Source of the DNA: Yimella lutea
GTDB taxonomy: Bacteria; Actinomycetota; Actinomycetes; Actinomycetales; Dermatophilaceae
DNA: 64,000 bases
Assembly (NCBI RefSeq): GCF_006715095.1
Contig: NZ_VFMO01000001.1
Coordinates: 620,001-684,000, forward strand
Direction: 5' to 3'
Position 1 is the stretch's first letter, and every line of letters begins with the position of its first letter. Made by a program: the position numbers and the translations under genes. The notes beneath the pieces are model-generated. The model was given only the letters and a program-made list of their open reading frames with translations. It was not told the DNA's origin and ran no database searches. Below, piece after piece: positions 33,796 to 42,296 of the stretch.

Positions 33796-33835
33796 CAACG
33801 GTGGCCGACCCATCGAAAGGGGTCAGCCACCGTTG
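33796..33835. terminator. Bidirectional hairpin terminator
   Basis: caacggtggccgaccc (33796-33811) pairs with ggggtcagccaccgttg (33819-33835). It lies between the convergent ackA and acyl-CoA dehydrogenase genes, close to the latter's stop. Confidence 0.8.
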
Positions 33836-33877
33836 ACGTGCAGAGGTACTCAGCTCACGATCGGCATGCGATCGGGC

Positions 33878-35740
33878 TCAGAACGCTTCTTCCGGCAGTT
33901 CCATCAGCGACAGGTCGGTTGCTTCCAGCATGGCCTTCTCCGCGCTCAGACGTGGCAGCACGTTGGCCGCGAAGAACTTCGCCGCCGCCACCTTGCCCGT
34001 GTAGAACGCCTCGTCCTTGCCGGCGTCCCCGGCGTCCAGGCGGGCCTGTGCGACCTCGGCCTGGCGCAGCAGCAGCCAGCCGATGACGAGGTCACCGGCA
34101 GCGAGCAGGAAGCGGGTGGTGTTGAGGCCGACCTTGTAAATCGACTTCGGGTCGCCGTCCTCACTCATCGAACCCATCGCGGTCATGGCGAGGTTCTCGA
34201 CCATGCCCTGGACGTCCTCGATCGCCTTGCCGAGGTGGTCACGCTCACCGCGCAGCTTGTCGTCGCCCGCGCCGCCCTTGGCGGTCTGCAGCATCTGCTC
34301 GGCCAGCGCGCCGAGAGCGACGAACTGGTCCTTGAGGATCTTGCGGAACAGGAAGTCCTGACCCTGGATGGCCGTCGTGCCCTCGTACAGCGTGTCGATC
34401 TTCGCATCGCGGATGTACTGCTCGATCGGGTACTCCTGCAGGAAGCCCGAGCCGCCGAACGTCTGCAGCGATTCGGTGCCCAGCAGCACCCACGCACGCT
34501 CCGAACCGACACCCTTGACGATCGGCAGCAGCAGGTCGTTGAGACGCGCGGCCATCTGCGCCGGGGTACCGTCCGCCGGGATCTCGCTGCCGGTGGCCAG
34601 GAACTCCTGGTCGACGATGTCCTGCTGGGTCGCGGTGAACAGCACCAGCGCCCGCAGACCCTCCGCGTACGCCTTCTGAAGCATCAGCGAGCGGCGGACG
34701 TCGGGGTGGTGGGTGATGGTGACGCGTGGGGCGTCCTTCTGCGGCGTGGTCATGTCGGCGCCCTGGACACGCTGCTTGGCGTAATCGAGCGCGTTGAGGT
34801 AGCCGGTCGACAAGGTGGCGATCGCCTTGGTGCCCACCAGCATTCGCGCGTGCTCGATGACGCGGAACATCTGCGCGATGCCGTCGTGCTCGTCGCCCAG
34901 CAGGGTGCCGACGGCGGGTGCGCCGTCGCCGAAGGTGAGCTCGCAGGTGGTCGACACCTTCAGGCCCATCTTCTTCTCGACGTTGGTCGTGTAGACACCG
35001 TTGCGCTCGCCGAGCTCACCGGTCTCCAGGTCGACCTGGTACTTCGGGACGATGAACAGCGACAGTCCCTTGGTGCCCGGACCGTGACCCTCGGGGCGCG
35101 CGAGCACGAAGTGGATGACGTTGTCGGTCATGTCCGACTCGCCGGAGGTGATGAAGCGCTTCACGCCGGTGATGTGCCAGGTGCCGTCGTCCTGCTGCAC
35201 GGCCTTGGCGCGCCCGGCACCGACGTCCGAACCGGCGTCCGGTTCGGTGAGCACCATCGTGCAGTGCCAGCCCTTTTCGACGATGTGAGCGGCGAGCTTC
35301 TTCTGCTCGTCGGTACCGAGCAGGTACAGCAGCTTGCCGAAGGCGTAGCCGGCGGCGAACATCGCGATGGCGGGGTTCGATCCCAGCACCATCTCGTTCA
35401 TCGCCCACTTCAGGCTCGGCGGAGCGACGGTGCCGCCCAGTTCCTCGTTCACGTCGACGCTCCAGAAACCGGAGTCCTGGTAGGTCTTGTAGCTCTTGGC
35501 GAACGACTCGGGCATGGTGACCGACTTGGTCTCCGGGTCGTAGACCGGCGGGTTGCGGTCGGCGTCCACGAACGACGAGGCCAGGTCGGTCTCGGCCAGG
35601 CGAGCGACCTCCTTGATCATCTCGCGGGCGGTGTCGGCGTCGAGGTCGGCATACGGTCCGGTGCCGAGCACCTCATCGCGACCGAGCACCTCGAAGAGGT
35701 TGAACTCGATGTCGCGGACGTTACTTTTGTAGTGCGTCAA
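33878..35740 (-). CDS. Acyl-CoA dehydrogenase, long (FadE5/DmdC-like) type
   Basis: FAD enzyme for the first step of beta-oxidation. The 620-residue form has the acyl-CoA dehydrogenase N, M and first C domains ([14 protein letters not shown] and [16 protein letters not shown] contact FAD and substrate) plus an extra C-terminal domain. The catalytic base region is [20 protein letters not shown] with Glu. TTG 35740 is chosen as start: aggag lies 7 nt upstream and the protein then begins [19 protein letters not shown] as in relatives; an upstream TTG (35758) would add six residues. A TetR-type dyad lies just upstream. Electrons probably pass by ETF to EtfD (52611). Confidence 0.93.
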   Translation of the reverse strand: MTHYKSNVRDIEFNLFEVLGRDEVLGTGPYADLDADTAREMIKEVARLAETDLASSFVDADRNPPVYDPETKSVTMPESFAKSYKTYQDSGFWSVDVNEELGGTVAPPSLKWAMNEMVLGSNPAIAMFAAGYAFGKLLYLLGTDEQKKLAAHIVEKGWHCTMVLTEPDAGSDVGAGRAKAVQQDDGTWHITGVKRFITSGESDMTDNVIHFVLARPEGHGPGTKGLSLFIVPKYQVDLETGELGERNGVYTTNVEKKMGLKVSTTCELTFGDGAPAVGTLLGDEHDGIAQMFRVIEHARMLVGTKAIATLSTGYLNALDYAKQRVQGADMTTPQKDAPRVTITHHPDVRRSLMLQKAYAEGLRALVLFTATQQDIVDQEFLATGSEIPADGTPAQMAARLNDLLLPIVKGVGSERAWVLLGTESLQTFGGSGFLQEYPIEQYIRDAKIDTLYEGTTAIQGQDFLFRKILKDQFVALGALAEQMLQTAKGGAGDDKLRGERDHLGKAIEDVQGMVENLAMTAMGSMSEDGDPKSIYKVGLNTTRFLLAAGDLVIGWLLLRQAEVAQARLDAGDAGKDEAFYTGKVAAAKFFAANVLPRLSAEKAMLEATDLSLMELPEEAF

Positions 35741-35782
35741 CGTGTGGCTCCTGTTCAAGCGCAGCGCTTGCCATCGCGCCAG

Positions 35783-35796
35783 TTACTGGGCAGTAA
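35783..35796. promoter_or_regulatory. Putative TetR-type operator of acyl-CoA dehydrogenase
   Basis: TTACTG-GG-CAGTAA; an imperfect second site (about TAC-TGGCGG-GTA) follows at 35808-35821. It lies 40-80 bp upstream of the start, between the dehydrogenase and the Fur-family gene. A close relative, TACTCGCGAGTA, lies before etfD. Confidence 0.6.
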
Positions 35797-35885
35797 TGTC
35801 ATTGTGCTACCCGCCAGTAACGAATGACAACCGGGGTCCGGTGAATTCCTGGTGTGTCCCGCACGGCGGCTGACACCATGGGCTC

Positions 35886-36386
35886 ATGCAGTCGCAACCC
35901 GCTACTCAGGTCGACGCCGCGGTCGCGGCCGTGCGAGCTCAGGGCGAACGCATCACAACGGCCCGGCGCGCGGTCCTGGAGGCGCTCGCCGACCGGCCGC
36001 ACCTGGACGCGGACGCCGTCGCCGGACGCGTCGGGGAACGGCATCCCGGCGTCCACCGCGCCACGATCTATCGCTGTCTGCAGTCGCTCGTCGACCTCGG
36101 AGTCATCGCGCACACCCACGTGCCCGACTCGGCGACGATCTACCACCTGGCGGTCTCCGGCCACAGCCACTCGCACCTGCAGTGCGCCGGCTGTCAGCGG
36201 ATGTTCGACGTCCCGGTCGCTTGGCTCGCCGAGCTCAGCGCTCGCGCCGACCGCGAACTCGGCTTCACGCTCGACGCCGGACACGCTGCGTTGCTCGGCC
36301 GCTGTGCCGACTGCCGCGAGCCCGGCCCGCCGAGTGGCCGGGCTGTGAACGAGCGTCCGGGGTATGGCCCGGCCACCAATTCATAG
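35886..36386 (+). CDS. Fur-family metalloregulator
   Basis: A 166-residue Fur-family repressor (Zur- or Fur-like). A winged helix occupies about residues 20-85 (ERITTARRAVLEALADRPHL, HPGVHRATIYRCLQSLVDLG). A metal-binding dimerisation domain follows, with HSHSHLQCAGC and a second CADC pair near the C-terminus forming a structural Zn site. The final 20 residues or so (PGPPSGRAVNERPGYGPATNS) are encoded inside an inverted repeat and are probably a non-conserved addition. The metal sensed cannot be decided here. Confidence 0.88.
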   Translation: MQSQPATQVDAAVAAVRAQGERITTARRAVLEALADRPHLDADAVAGRVGERHPGVHRATIYRCLQSLVDLGVIAHTHVPDSATIYHLAVSGHSHSHLQCAGCQRMFDVPVAWLAELSARADRELGFTLDAGHAALLGRCADCREPGPPSGRAVNERPGYGPATNS

Positions 36387-36400
36387 CCCGGCCACTCGGC
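36329..36400. repeat. Inverted repeat spanning the Fur-gene end
   Basis: gccgagtggccgggctgtga (36329-36348) is almost perfectly inverted at 36381-36400 (20 of 21 pairs counting the next base). The stop codon of the Fur-family gene (36384-36386) lies in the right arm, so the last part of that protein is encoded by the repeat. An inner ggcccggccacc block adds further pairing. Confidence 0.75.
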
Positions 36401-36433
36401 CTCGGGGCGGGTGCGTGCGGCACAGTGGTGGAC

Positions 36434-36967
36434 ATGAGTTCCCTCGAGCGCAAGCAGCCCCCGAACCCCTACGACTTCCTTCCCGCGCTGCCCTCCTTCG
36501 AGGTCCGCAGCGACGACGTGACCGACGGTCAGCCGCTCAAGGCCGACCAGGTGCAGGCGCAGGGCGACACCTCGCCGCAGCTGTCCTGGTCCGGAGCCCC
36601 TGAGGGCACCAAGTCCTACGTCGTCACCTGCTTCGACCCGGACGCCCCGACGCCGTCCGGCTACTGGCACTGGGTGCTCGTCGATGTGCCCGCCGACGTC
36701 ATCTCGCTCGACACGGGCGCCGGCGCGGAGGGCGCGTCGCTGCCCGGCGCGGCATTCATGCTTAAGAACGACGGCGGCACCGTCGCGTACGCCGGGGCGG
36801 CGCCGCCCGAGGGCGACGTCTTCCCGCACCGCTACTACTTCGCCGTCCACGCGGTGGGCGAGGAGTCGCTGGGCATCGAAGCGGACGCGTCCCCGGCGGT
36901 CTGCTCGTTCAACCTGGCTTTCAAGGCGATCGGCCGCGGCTACATCCACGGCACCTACCGGGCCTGA
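36434..36967 (+). CDS. YbhB/YbcL (PEBP) family protein
   Basis: A 177-residue phosphatidylethanolamine-binding-protein fold: SPQLSWSGAPEGTKSYVVTC, the anion-pocket motif DPDAPTPSGYWHWVLVDVP, and PEGDVFPHRYYFAVHA. Bacterial PEBP proteins are cytosolic or exported with unknown ligand; no signal peptide is present here. The ATG at 36434 is chosen because the homology starts just after it. A strong terminator follows. Confidence 0.9.
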   Translation: MSSLERKQPPNPYDFLPALPSFEVRSDDVTDGQPLKADQVQAQGDTSPQLSWSGAPEGTKSYVVTCFDPDAPTPSGYWHWVLVDVPADVISLDTGAGAEGASLPGAAFMLKNDGGTVAYAGAAPPEGDVFPHRYYFAVHAVGEESLGIEADASPAVCSFNLAFKAIGRGYIHGTYRA

Positions 36968-36984
36968 GCCACCCACTGGTCACC

Positions 36985-37023
36985 GATCGGCCACCCGCCC
37001 GCGAATGGGGTGGGTGGCCGATC
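36985..37023 (+). terminator. Hairpin terminator after PEBP gene
   Basis: gatcggccacccgccc (36985-37000) pairs with ggggtgggtggccgatc (37007-37023). Confidence 0.8.
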
Positions 37024-37027
37024 CGCT

Positions 37028-37150
37028 TCAGACCCGGGACGCCAGGATCGCGTTCCGGCGCGCCAACCGGTGCTCGCGCCTGATCTGCGCCTCGCGGGGT
37101 TCTCCTCCAGCACGGTGAGGATCAGTTTGATCCCGAACTTCAGGTGACAT
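37028..37150 (-). CDS. Possible 40-residue charged ORF
   Basis: ATG 37150 to TGA 37028 encodes MSPEVRDQTDPHRAGGEPRE followed by an Arg-rich helix (IRREHRLARRNAILASRV). It is divergent from the Pr6Pr gene, with the start codons 20 bp apart. No good Shine-Dalgarno; not recognised and may be chance. Confidence 0.25.
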   Translation of the reverse strand: MSPEVRDQTDPHRAGGEPREAQIRREHRLARRNAILASRV

Positions 37151-37156
37151 CCGGCC

Positions 37157-37162
37157 TAGCAT
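37157..37162 (+). promoter_or_regulatory. Leaderless -10 element of Pr6Pr gene
   Basis: TAGCAT ends 8 nt before the ATG at 37171. Confidence 0.4.
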
Positions 37163-37170
37163 TGCCGTTC

Positions 37171-37860
37171 ATGGCCTCATCCCTGTCTGTTCGTCGCGCT
37201 CATGCGGTGGTGGCGATCGTCTCCTGGTTGTCGGTGCTGCTCGTCGCGATCGTCTCGGCCGCGGACGGTTTCGCCGCACGCGCGGTGGTCGAAGGCAACC
37301 TGTTCGGCACGCACACGTCCGGAATCGCCGGAGCGCCCGGCCGGATCGGCGACACCTTCAGCTACTTCACCGTCTGGTCGAATGTCGTTGTCGCGGTTGC
37401 CTTCACGCTGCTCGCGCTGCGGCCCGGTGTCGACTCGTTGGTGCACCGGGTGTTGCTGCTGGACGCGCTGCTGATGATCACGATCACGACCATCGTCTAC
37501 TGGGCGATGCTCGCGGCGAACGACACTTGGCAGGGCTGGTCGGTGATCACCAGCCCGCTGCAGCACCTCGTGGTCGGTGTTCTCGCCGTCGGCGTCTGGG
37601 CGACCTACGGCCCGCGCGGTTGGTTGAGCTTCCGGCTGCTGCCCTGGGCGTTGGTCGTCCCGTTGATCTGGATCGTGTGGACGCTGTTGCGCGGACAGGT
37701 GATCGACGCCTACCCGTACGACTTCACCGACGTCTCGACTCTCGGATACGCCCGGGTGGCAGCCACTCTCGCGGCGATCCTGGCGATCGGCCTTCTCATC
37801 GCGGCGATCTACTGCCGTATCGATCGGGCCCTCGAACGTAGATCTCCGAAGCGCGCATAA
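37171..37860 (+). CDS. Pr6Pr-family membrane protein
   Basis: A 229-residue protein with about six membrane helices. Signature parts are the N-terminal SYFTVWSNVVVAVAFTLLAL, LLDALLMITITTIVYWAMLA, SPLQHLVVGVLAVGVWATYG and LLRGQVIDAYPYDFTDVSTL. The Pr6Pr family is widespread in actinobacteria without known function. The ATG at 37171 is preferred to a GTG nine codons upstream because of the hexamer at 37157. Confidence 0.85.
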   Translation: MASSLSVRRAHAVVAIVSWLSVLLVAIVSAADGFAARAVVEGNLFGTHTSGIAGAPGRIGDTFSYFTVWSNVVVAVAFTLLALRPGVDSLVHRVLLLDALLMITITTIVYWAMLAANDTWQGWSVITSPLQHLVVGVLAVGVWATYGPRGWLSFRLLPWALVVPLIWIVWTLLRGQVIDAYPYDFTDVSTLGYARVAATLAAILAIGLLIAAIYCRIDRALERRSPKRA

Positions 37861-37901
37861 ACGATTCGCCTTCGAAGCAGCGGTGCTGCGACCATTCCTC
37901 G

Positions 37902-39218
37902 GTGAGCAGCACCGTCAACACCGGACACACCGACTTGCGCGCCTTCTGGCGCGACCTGCCGCGCGAGGGCAAATGGTTGCTGTCGACGACGGCGATCCAA
38001 CTGCTCGGCCGCGGTCTCACTTTGCCGTTCACGATCATCTATCTGCACGAGATCAAGGGCGTCAGTCTCGACCTCGCGGGCACCCTGATGGCGTGGATCG
38101 CGGTCATCGGGGTGGTGGCCACCGGGCCGGGCGGCTGGGCGACCGACCGCTTCGGCGCCCGCGTCGTGTCGGTCTTCGGCTCGGCCTGCAACATGGCCGG
38201 CCTGTTCGTGCTGGCGTTTGCGCACACCGTGCCGTTCTTCTTCCTCGCGATGTCGTTGATCGGCATCTCGGGCATCACCTGGCCGGCGTTCAACTCGCTC
38301 ATCGCGGCGATCGTCAGCGGGCCGGCGCGGCAGACCTATTTCGGGATCAGCTTCGCGTTGGTCAACCTGGGTATCGGGGTCGGTGGGCTGATCTCCGGGG
38401 CGTTCATCGACGTCCATCGACCTTCGACGTTCACCACCATCTACGTGCTCGACGCGCTCGCGATGCTGATCCCGATCGGTCTGCTGCTCGGACCACTTCG
38501 GCACGTGCGCACCCAGGTCGAGCCGACGCAGCAGGCCGCCGGCGCGCGCACCTCGTACCTGTCCATCGTCCGCACACCGGCGATGAAGTGGCTGTTGCTG
38601 CTCACCTTCCTCGGCAGCTTCGTCGGCTACGGCCAGATCGAAGCGGGGTTCAGCGCGTACTCCCGTGAGATCGGTGAGGTCAGCACCCGCGTCATCGGCT
38701 GGGCGTTCGCGGTGAACACCGTGGTGATCGTCGTGGCGCAGATGCTCGTGCTACGGCGCATCGCCGGACACCGACGCACGCGTGTCCTGCTGGTCATGGC
38801 CGTGGTCTGGGCGTGCGCCTGGACGTTGCTCGGTTCGTCCGGACTGCTACCCGCCTCGGCGTACGCCGTCTTCGCGGTCATCGCCTTCCACTTCGTCTTC
38901 GGGTTCGGCGAGACACTGCTGCAGCCGACCATCCCCGCGATCACCAACGACCTCGCTCCCGACCACCTGCGCGGCCGGTTCAATGCGATTTCTTCCGGCG
39001 CCTTTCAGGCAGGCGCAGTCGCCGGGCCGGTCGCGGCCGGGTTCCTGCTACGGCACCACTGGAACCTCCAGTACATCGTCGTGTTGCTGGTCGGCTGTGC
39101 GGCGATGGCCTGGTCGGCGCTCGCCCTGGAGCGCCGGATCTCCCTGCAGGTCAACGGCATCGTCCCGCCGATCAAGGACCCTGGCGTCGTCGGTGACGGC
39201 GCCGTCCACTCGGTCTAG
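37902..39218 (+). CDS. MFS transporter
   Basis: A 438-residue, 12-helix major facilitator. The loop 2-3 motif is seen as GGWATDRFGARVVSVFGSAC, and HLRGRFNAISSGAFQAGAVA resembles motif-like segments of the drug/sugar efflux (DHA1/YajR-like) group. GTG start, weakly supported. The substrate is unknown. It is followed closely by aroQ, which has its own hexamer. Confidence 0.85.
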   Translation: MSSTVNTGHTDLRAFWRDLPREGKWLLSTTAIQLLGRGLTLPFTIIYLHEIKGVSLDLAGTLMAWIAVIGVVATGPGGWATDRFGARVVSVFGSACNMAGLFVLAFAHTVPFFFLAMSLIGISGITWPAFNSLIAAIVSGPARQTYFGISFALVNLGIGVGGLISGAFIDVHRPSTFTTIYVLDALAMLIPIGLLLGPLRHVRTQVEPTQQAAGARTSYLSIVRTPAMKWLLLLTFLGSFVGYGQIEAGFSAYSREIGEVSTRVIGWAFAVNTVVIVVAQMLVLRRIAGHRRTRVLLVMAVVWACAWTLLGSSGLLPASAYAVFAVIAFHFVFGFGETLLQPTIPAITNDLAPDHLRGRFNAISSGAFQAGAVAGPVAAGFLLRHHWNLQYIVVLLVGCAAMAWSALALERRISLQVNGIVPPIKDPGVVGDGAVHSV

Positions 39219-39221
39219 TCT
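39216..39221 (+). promoter_or_regulatory. Leaderless -10 element of aroQ
   Basis: TAGTCT, overlapping the MFS stop codon, ends 6 nt before the aroQ ATG. Confidence 0.45.
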
Positions 39222-39227
39222 CGTGCC

Positions 39228-39671
39228 ATGAGTGACGTCCTGCTGGTGCTCAACGGGCCCAACCTCAACCTGCTCGGGCAGCGCGACCCGCAGCAGTACG
39301 GCACCACGACCCTCGCCGACATCGAGGCGTCCGTCCGTGAGCGTGCCGGTGAACACGGCCTGGACGTCGACTTCCGGCAGAGTAACCACGAGGGCGAACT
39401 CGTCGACTGGATCCAGCAGTCGCGGACGTCGGCGGCGGGCATCGTCATCAACCCTGCCGCGTACACGCACACCTCGGTCGCGATCAGGGACGCCTTGGAG
39501 ATCGTCACCTGCCCGGTGGTCGAGGTGCACATGTCGAACATCCACCAGCGAGAGCCCTTCCGGCACCACTCCTACGTATCGGCGGTGGCGGACGGTGTCA
39601 TCGCCGGACTCGGCGCGCACGGCTACGTCCTGGCCGTGGACGCCGTGGCAACCCTGCGCGCCCACCCCTGA
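39228..39671 (+). CDS. aroQ: Type II 3-dehydroquinate dehydratase
   Basis: Third step of the shikimate pathway. The 147-residue flavodoxin-like enzyme shows [20 protein letters not shown] (active-site Asn, Arg and Tyr), [30 protein letters not shown] and [17 protein letters not shown] with the catalytic His. Full length for type II enzymes, which form dodecamers. It stands apart from other aro genes. Confidence 0.96.
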   Translation: MSDVLLVLNGPNLNLLGQRDPQQYGTTTLADIEASVRERAGEHGLDVDFRQSNHEGELVDWIQQSRTSAAGIVINPAAYTHTSVAIRDALEIVTCPVVEVHMSNIHQREPFRHHSYVSAVADGVIAGLGAHGYVLAVDAVATLRAHP

Positions 39672-39674
39672 CCC

Positions 39675-39722
39675 GAAAGTCCGCAGAACGCACGGGTCGA
39701 CCCGTCGGTTCTGCGGACTTTC
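39675..39722. terminator. Hairpin shared with the bkdC repeats
   Basis: aaagtccgcagaac (39676-39689) pairs with gttctgcggacttt (39708-39721), with an inner cgggtcgacccg dyad. It separates convergent aroQ and pxpC and can end both. The arms are the same as those of the two repeats inside bkdC. Confidence 0.8.
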
Positions 39723-40569
39723 AGAGGGTGAAGCGGACGGTGTCGCCGGGGCGCAGTTGAGCGAGCCGGTCGGTGTCGGCGTCCGTCACGACCGCGATGA
39801 CCGGGTAGCCGCCGGTGGTCGGGTGGTCGGCGAGAAAGACGACGGGCTGACCGTTCGCAGGCACCTGGATCGCGCCACGCACCATGCCCTCGCTGGCGAG
39901 TTCACCGGAGCGGCTGCGCTCGAGCGGCGGTCCGTCCAGGCGGACGCCCACCCGATCGAGATCGCTGCTGGTCGTCCATTTCTGCTGCAGCAGAATGCGC
40001 ACTGCGTCGTCGGTGAACCAGTCGTCCCGTGGACCGAGCAGGACGCGGACGGTCACCGGATTCGTCCAGGCGTACTGACCCGGGAAGGGTTGCGGCACAA
40101 CCGAGTCGGGCGCATCTGCGACCGGCAATCGGCGGCCGGATCGGAGTGGTTCCGGTCCGATGTTCGCAGTCGGTGAGGTGCTGCGACTGCCGAGTGTTCG
40201 GGGTTCGTCGATGCCGCCTCGGACGCCGACATAGGTGCGTAACCCCGCGACCGGAGTACCGATTCGCAGGCGATCGCCCTCCTGCAGCAGGAAGGCTTCG
40301 CCGAACGGCATCGCGCGGTCGTCAGAGCTGACGCAAGCGGGTGCACCGGTGACGGCGACGACGACCGGCTCCTCGGCGAGCAGGACGGCGTTGCCCATCA
40401 GGAGTTCGAGTCCACAGGCTCCGTCCGGATTGCCGACCAGCCGGTTGGCCAGAGTGAGTGCTCCTCGGTCTGCGGCGCCGCCGGTCGGTACGCCGACGTC
40501 GGCGTATCCGGGACGACCGAGGTCCTGGACGGTGGCCTGCGGACCGACGGACTCGACGATCAACGTCAC
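39721..40569 (-). CDS. pxpC: 5-oxoprolinase subunit C (KipA-type)
   Basis: Biotin-dependent-carboxyltransferase-like subunit of the PxpABC 5-oxoprolinase, which opens pyroglutamate to glutamate with ATP. The 282-residue protein starts [20 protein letters not shown], the family's ESxGPxxTVQDxGR motif, followed by DRGALTLANRLVGN and the C-terminal HPTTGGYPVIAVVT. GTG 40569 overlaps the pxpB stop (GTGA). Last gene of the operon. Confidence 0.92.
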   Translation of the reverse strand: MTLIVESVGPQATVQDLGRPGYADVGVPTGGAADRGALTLANRLVGNPDGACGLELLMGNAVLLAEEPVVVAVTGAPACVSSDDRAMPFGEAFLLQEGDRLRIGTPVAGLRTYVGVRGGIDEPRTLGSRSTSPTANIGPEPLRSGRRLPVADAPDSVVPQPFPGQYAWTNPVTVRVLLGPRDDWFTDDAVRILLQQKWTTSSDLDRVGVRLDGPPLERSRSGELASEGMVRGAIQVPANGQPVVFLADHPTTGGYPVIAVVTDADTDRLAQLRPGDTVRFTL

Positions 40570-41213
40570 GGCATCACCTCGAAGCGCACTCGGACGCCCG
40601 GCCGGAACAGCCCGGGCGGATCGCAGTCCACGTCCCAGATCGGCAGGTCGGTGCCCCCGATCAGTTGCCAGCCGCCCGGGGACGCGCTCGGGTAGACCGC
40701 ACTCCACCGTCCGGCGAGGGCCACTGCGCCGGCGGGGATACGCGTACGAGGTGAGTCGAGCCGCGGGATCTCGACATCGTCCAGCGGCGAGCCCACTGGC
40801 TCGCGCACGAGATAACCGAATCCCGGTGCGAATCCGGTGAAGTCGACCAGCCAGGGAGTTGCGGTGTGCCACTCGACGAGTTCGGCGGGCCTGACCCCGA
40901 GCTGATGGGCGAGTGCTTGTAGGTCCGCACCGTCGTAGTGGACCGGCACGGCTACTTCGCCCGATGACTGGTCTTCGACGCAAGCGGCACCGACTTCGAG
41001 GCTGTGCAGCGCAGTCTCGACCGAGCCGCGATGTCGGGGGTCACGCAGGCGAACCAACACCGTCCGTGCCGCCGGAACATGCTCGATGATCTCGTCGGCT
41101 AACCGGCCGGCGGCGATCTCGGCGCGAAGTGCTGCATCGAAGTCGCGGCGCTCGCGGGCGTCGTCGAGATCGACCAGGATCGCGCGGTCGCCGCACGGCA
41201 GGAGCCGGATCAT
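40566..41213 (-). CDS. pxpB: 5-oxoprolinase subunit B (KipI-type)
   Basis: A 215-residue subunit with the allophanate-hydrolase-like fold: [53 protein letters not shown] and [20 protein letters not shown] are the family signatures. It works with PxpC; in B. subtilis the homologue KipI also inhibits the sporulation kinase, which is not relevant here. It overlaps both neighbours by 4 nt. Confidence 0.93.
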   Translation of the reverse strand: MIRLLPCGDRAILVDLDDARERRDFDAALRAEIAAGRLADEIIEHVPAARTVLVRLRDPRHRGSVETALHSLEVGAACVEDQSSGEVAVPVHYDGADLQALAHQLGVRPAELVEWHTATPWLVDFTGFAPGFGYLVREPVGSPLDDVEIPRLDSPRTRIPAGAVALAGRWSAVYPSASPGGWQLIGGTDLPIWDVDCDPPGLFRPGVRVRFEVMP

Positions 41214-41995
41214 CGGACGAACGGGCGCAGGTCGACACCGGCCTCGGTGAGGGCTGCGCGCACCCGGGTCGCGATCTCGACCGCACCGGGGGAGTCGCCG
41301 TGCACGCAGACCGACTCGGCGGTGACGCCGATCTCCGTGCCGTCGTTCGCGGTCACCCGCCCCCGGGTGGCCATCCGGACGACACGCTCCGCGATTTCTT
41401 CCGGATCATGCAGGACAGCCCTCGGCTGGGAGCGGGGAACGAGAGTCCCCTGCGGGGTGTACGCGCGGTCGGCGAACGTCTCGGTGACCGCCCGCAGACC
41501 TTCGCCCTGCGCGATGCGCAGCACCACCGACCCCGGCAGCCCCATGATCGGCAGGCTCGTCTGCTCGCAATTGCGGTACGTCGCAACCGCGTCCACGACG
41601 GCCCGTGCTTGTGCTTCGTCGTGGACGACCGCGTTGTAGAGGGCTCCATGCGGCTTCACATAGGCGACCCGTCCGCCGACCGACCGCGCCAGGCCGTCCA
41701 GGGCGCCGATCTGGAACAGCACGTCGGCCATCAACTCGTCCGGAGCGATGTCGATGAACCTGCGCCCGAATCCGGCGAGGTCGCGGTATCCCACCTGTGC
41801 GCCGATCACAACATCTGCGTGGACGGCCTGCTGACAGGTGCGCAGCAAGGTGGCCGGGTCGCCGGCATGGAAACCGCAGGCGATGTTCGCGGAGGTGATG
41901 ACACCGAGCATCGCCTTGTCGTCGCCGAGAGTCCACCGGCCGAAGGACTCACCGAGGTCGGCGTTGAGGTCGATCGAGGTCACGGGTGAGGTCAT
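41210..41995 (-). CDS. pxpA: 5-oxoprolinase subunit A (LamB/YcsF)
   Basis: A 261-residue TIM-barrel subunit of the LamB/YcsF family and first gene of pxpABC. Signatures are [46 protein letters not shown] and [14 protein letters not shown]. It phosphorylates and cleaves 5-oxoproline together with PxpBC. The operon lets the cell recycle pyroglutamate as glutamate. A tRNA-Gly gene lies upstream on the other strand. Confidence 0.95.
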   Translation of the reverse strand: MTSPVTSIDLNADLGESFGRWTLGDDKAMLGVITSANIACGFHAGDPATLLRTCQQAVHADVVIGAQVGYRDLAGFGRRFIDIAPDELMADVLFQIGALDGLARSVGGRVAYVKPHGALYNAVVHDEAQARAVVDAVATYRNCEQTSLPIMGLPGSVVLRIAQGEGLRAVTETFADRAYTPQGTLVPRSQPRAVLHDPEEIAERVVRMATRGRVTANDGTEIGVTAESVCVHGDSPGAVEIATRVRAALTEAGVDLRPFVR

Positions 41996-42054
41996 GGCCG
42001 AATCCTGCCTCAGCGGCGCAGGTGGAAGGGGTTAGAATCCTTCGAGCACGACCC

Positions 42055-42125
42055 GCGAGTGTAGTTCAATGGTAGAACATCAGCTTCCCAAGCTGAATAC
42101 GCGAGTTCGATTCTCGTCACTCGCT
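42055..42125 (+). tRNA. tRNA-Gly (CCC)
   Basis: A full cloverleaf: acceptor GCGAGTG/CACTCGC, D arm with GTTC...GAAC, anticodon stem TCAGC/GCTGA around the loop TTCCCAA (anticodon CCC, reads GGG), and T arm with TTCGATT. The 3' CCA is not encoded. An intrinsic terminator follows. Confidence 0.93.
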
Positions 42126-42135
42126 CTCGACATCG

Positions 42136-42158
42136 ATCCCGTTGCAGCGCAACGGGAT
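42136..42158 (+). terminator. Intrinsic terminator after tRNA-Gly
   Basis: atcccgttg-cagcg-caacgggat followed by a T-rich run (ttgtcgttt). Confidence 0.8.
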
Positions 42159-42208
42159 TTGTCGTTTCCTGATGCAGTTGTCGAATGCCTCGGTCGCTCA
42201 GGTGGCTC

Positions 42209-42252
42209 GGTCTCGATCGCGGCGCTCGTCTGTGGCTCGCACCTGGTCGACC
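42209..42252. repeat. Dispersed ~52-bp repeat, copy 3 (diverged)
   Basis: ggtctcgatcgcggcgctcg ... tggctcgcacctggtcgacc. The order of blocks matches the copy at 16804, with a shorter middle and several changes. Confidence 0.5.
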
Positions 42253-42284
42253 GTCGTCGCGATCCCTTGATTCCGCGTAATGGG

Positions 42285-42290
42285 TAAGTT
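42285..42290 (+). promoter_or_regulatory. Leaderless -10 element of dcd
   Basis: TAAGTT ends 6 nt before the GTG start of dcd. Confidence 0.5.
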
Positions 42291-42296
42291 GGGCGC

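Noticed and set aside
33575-35827. A 750-residue plus-strand frame across the acyl-CoA dehydrogenase
   Set aside because: Same reason: a shadow of a clear enzyme gene on the other strand.
42055-42125. tRNA-Gly as the integration site of an element
   Set aside because: No integrase or duplicated tRNA 3' end was found beside it; the neighbours are pxpA and dcd.
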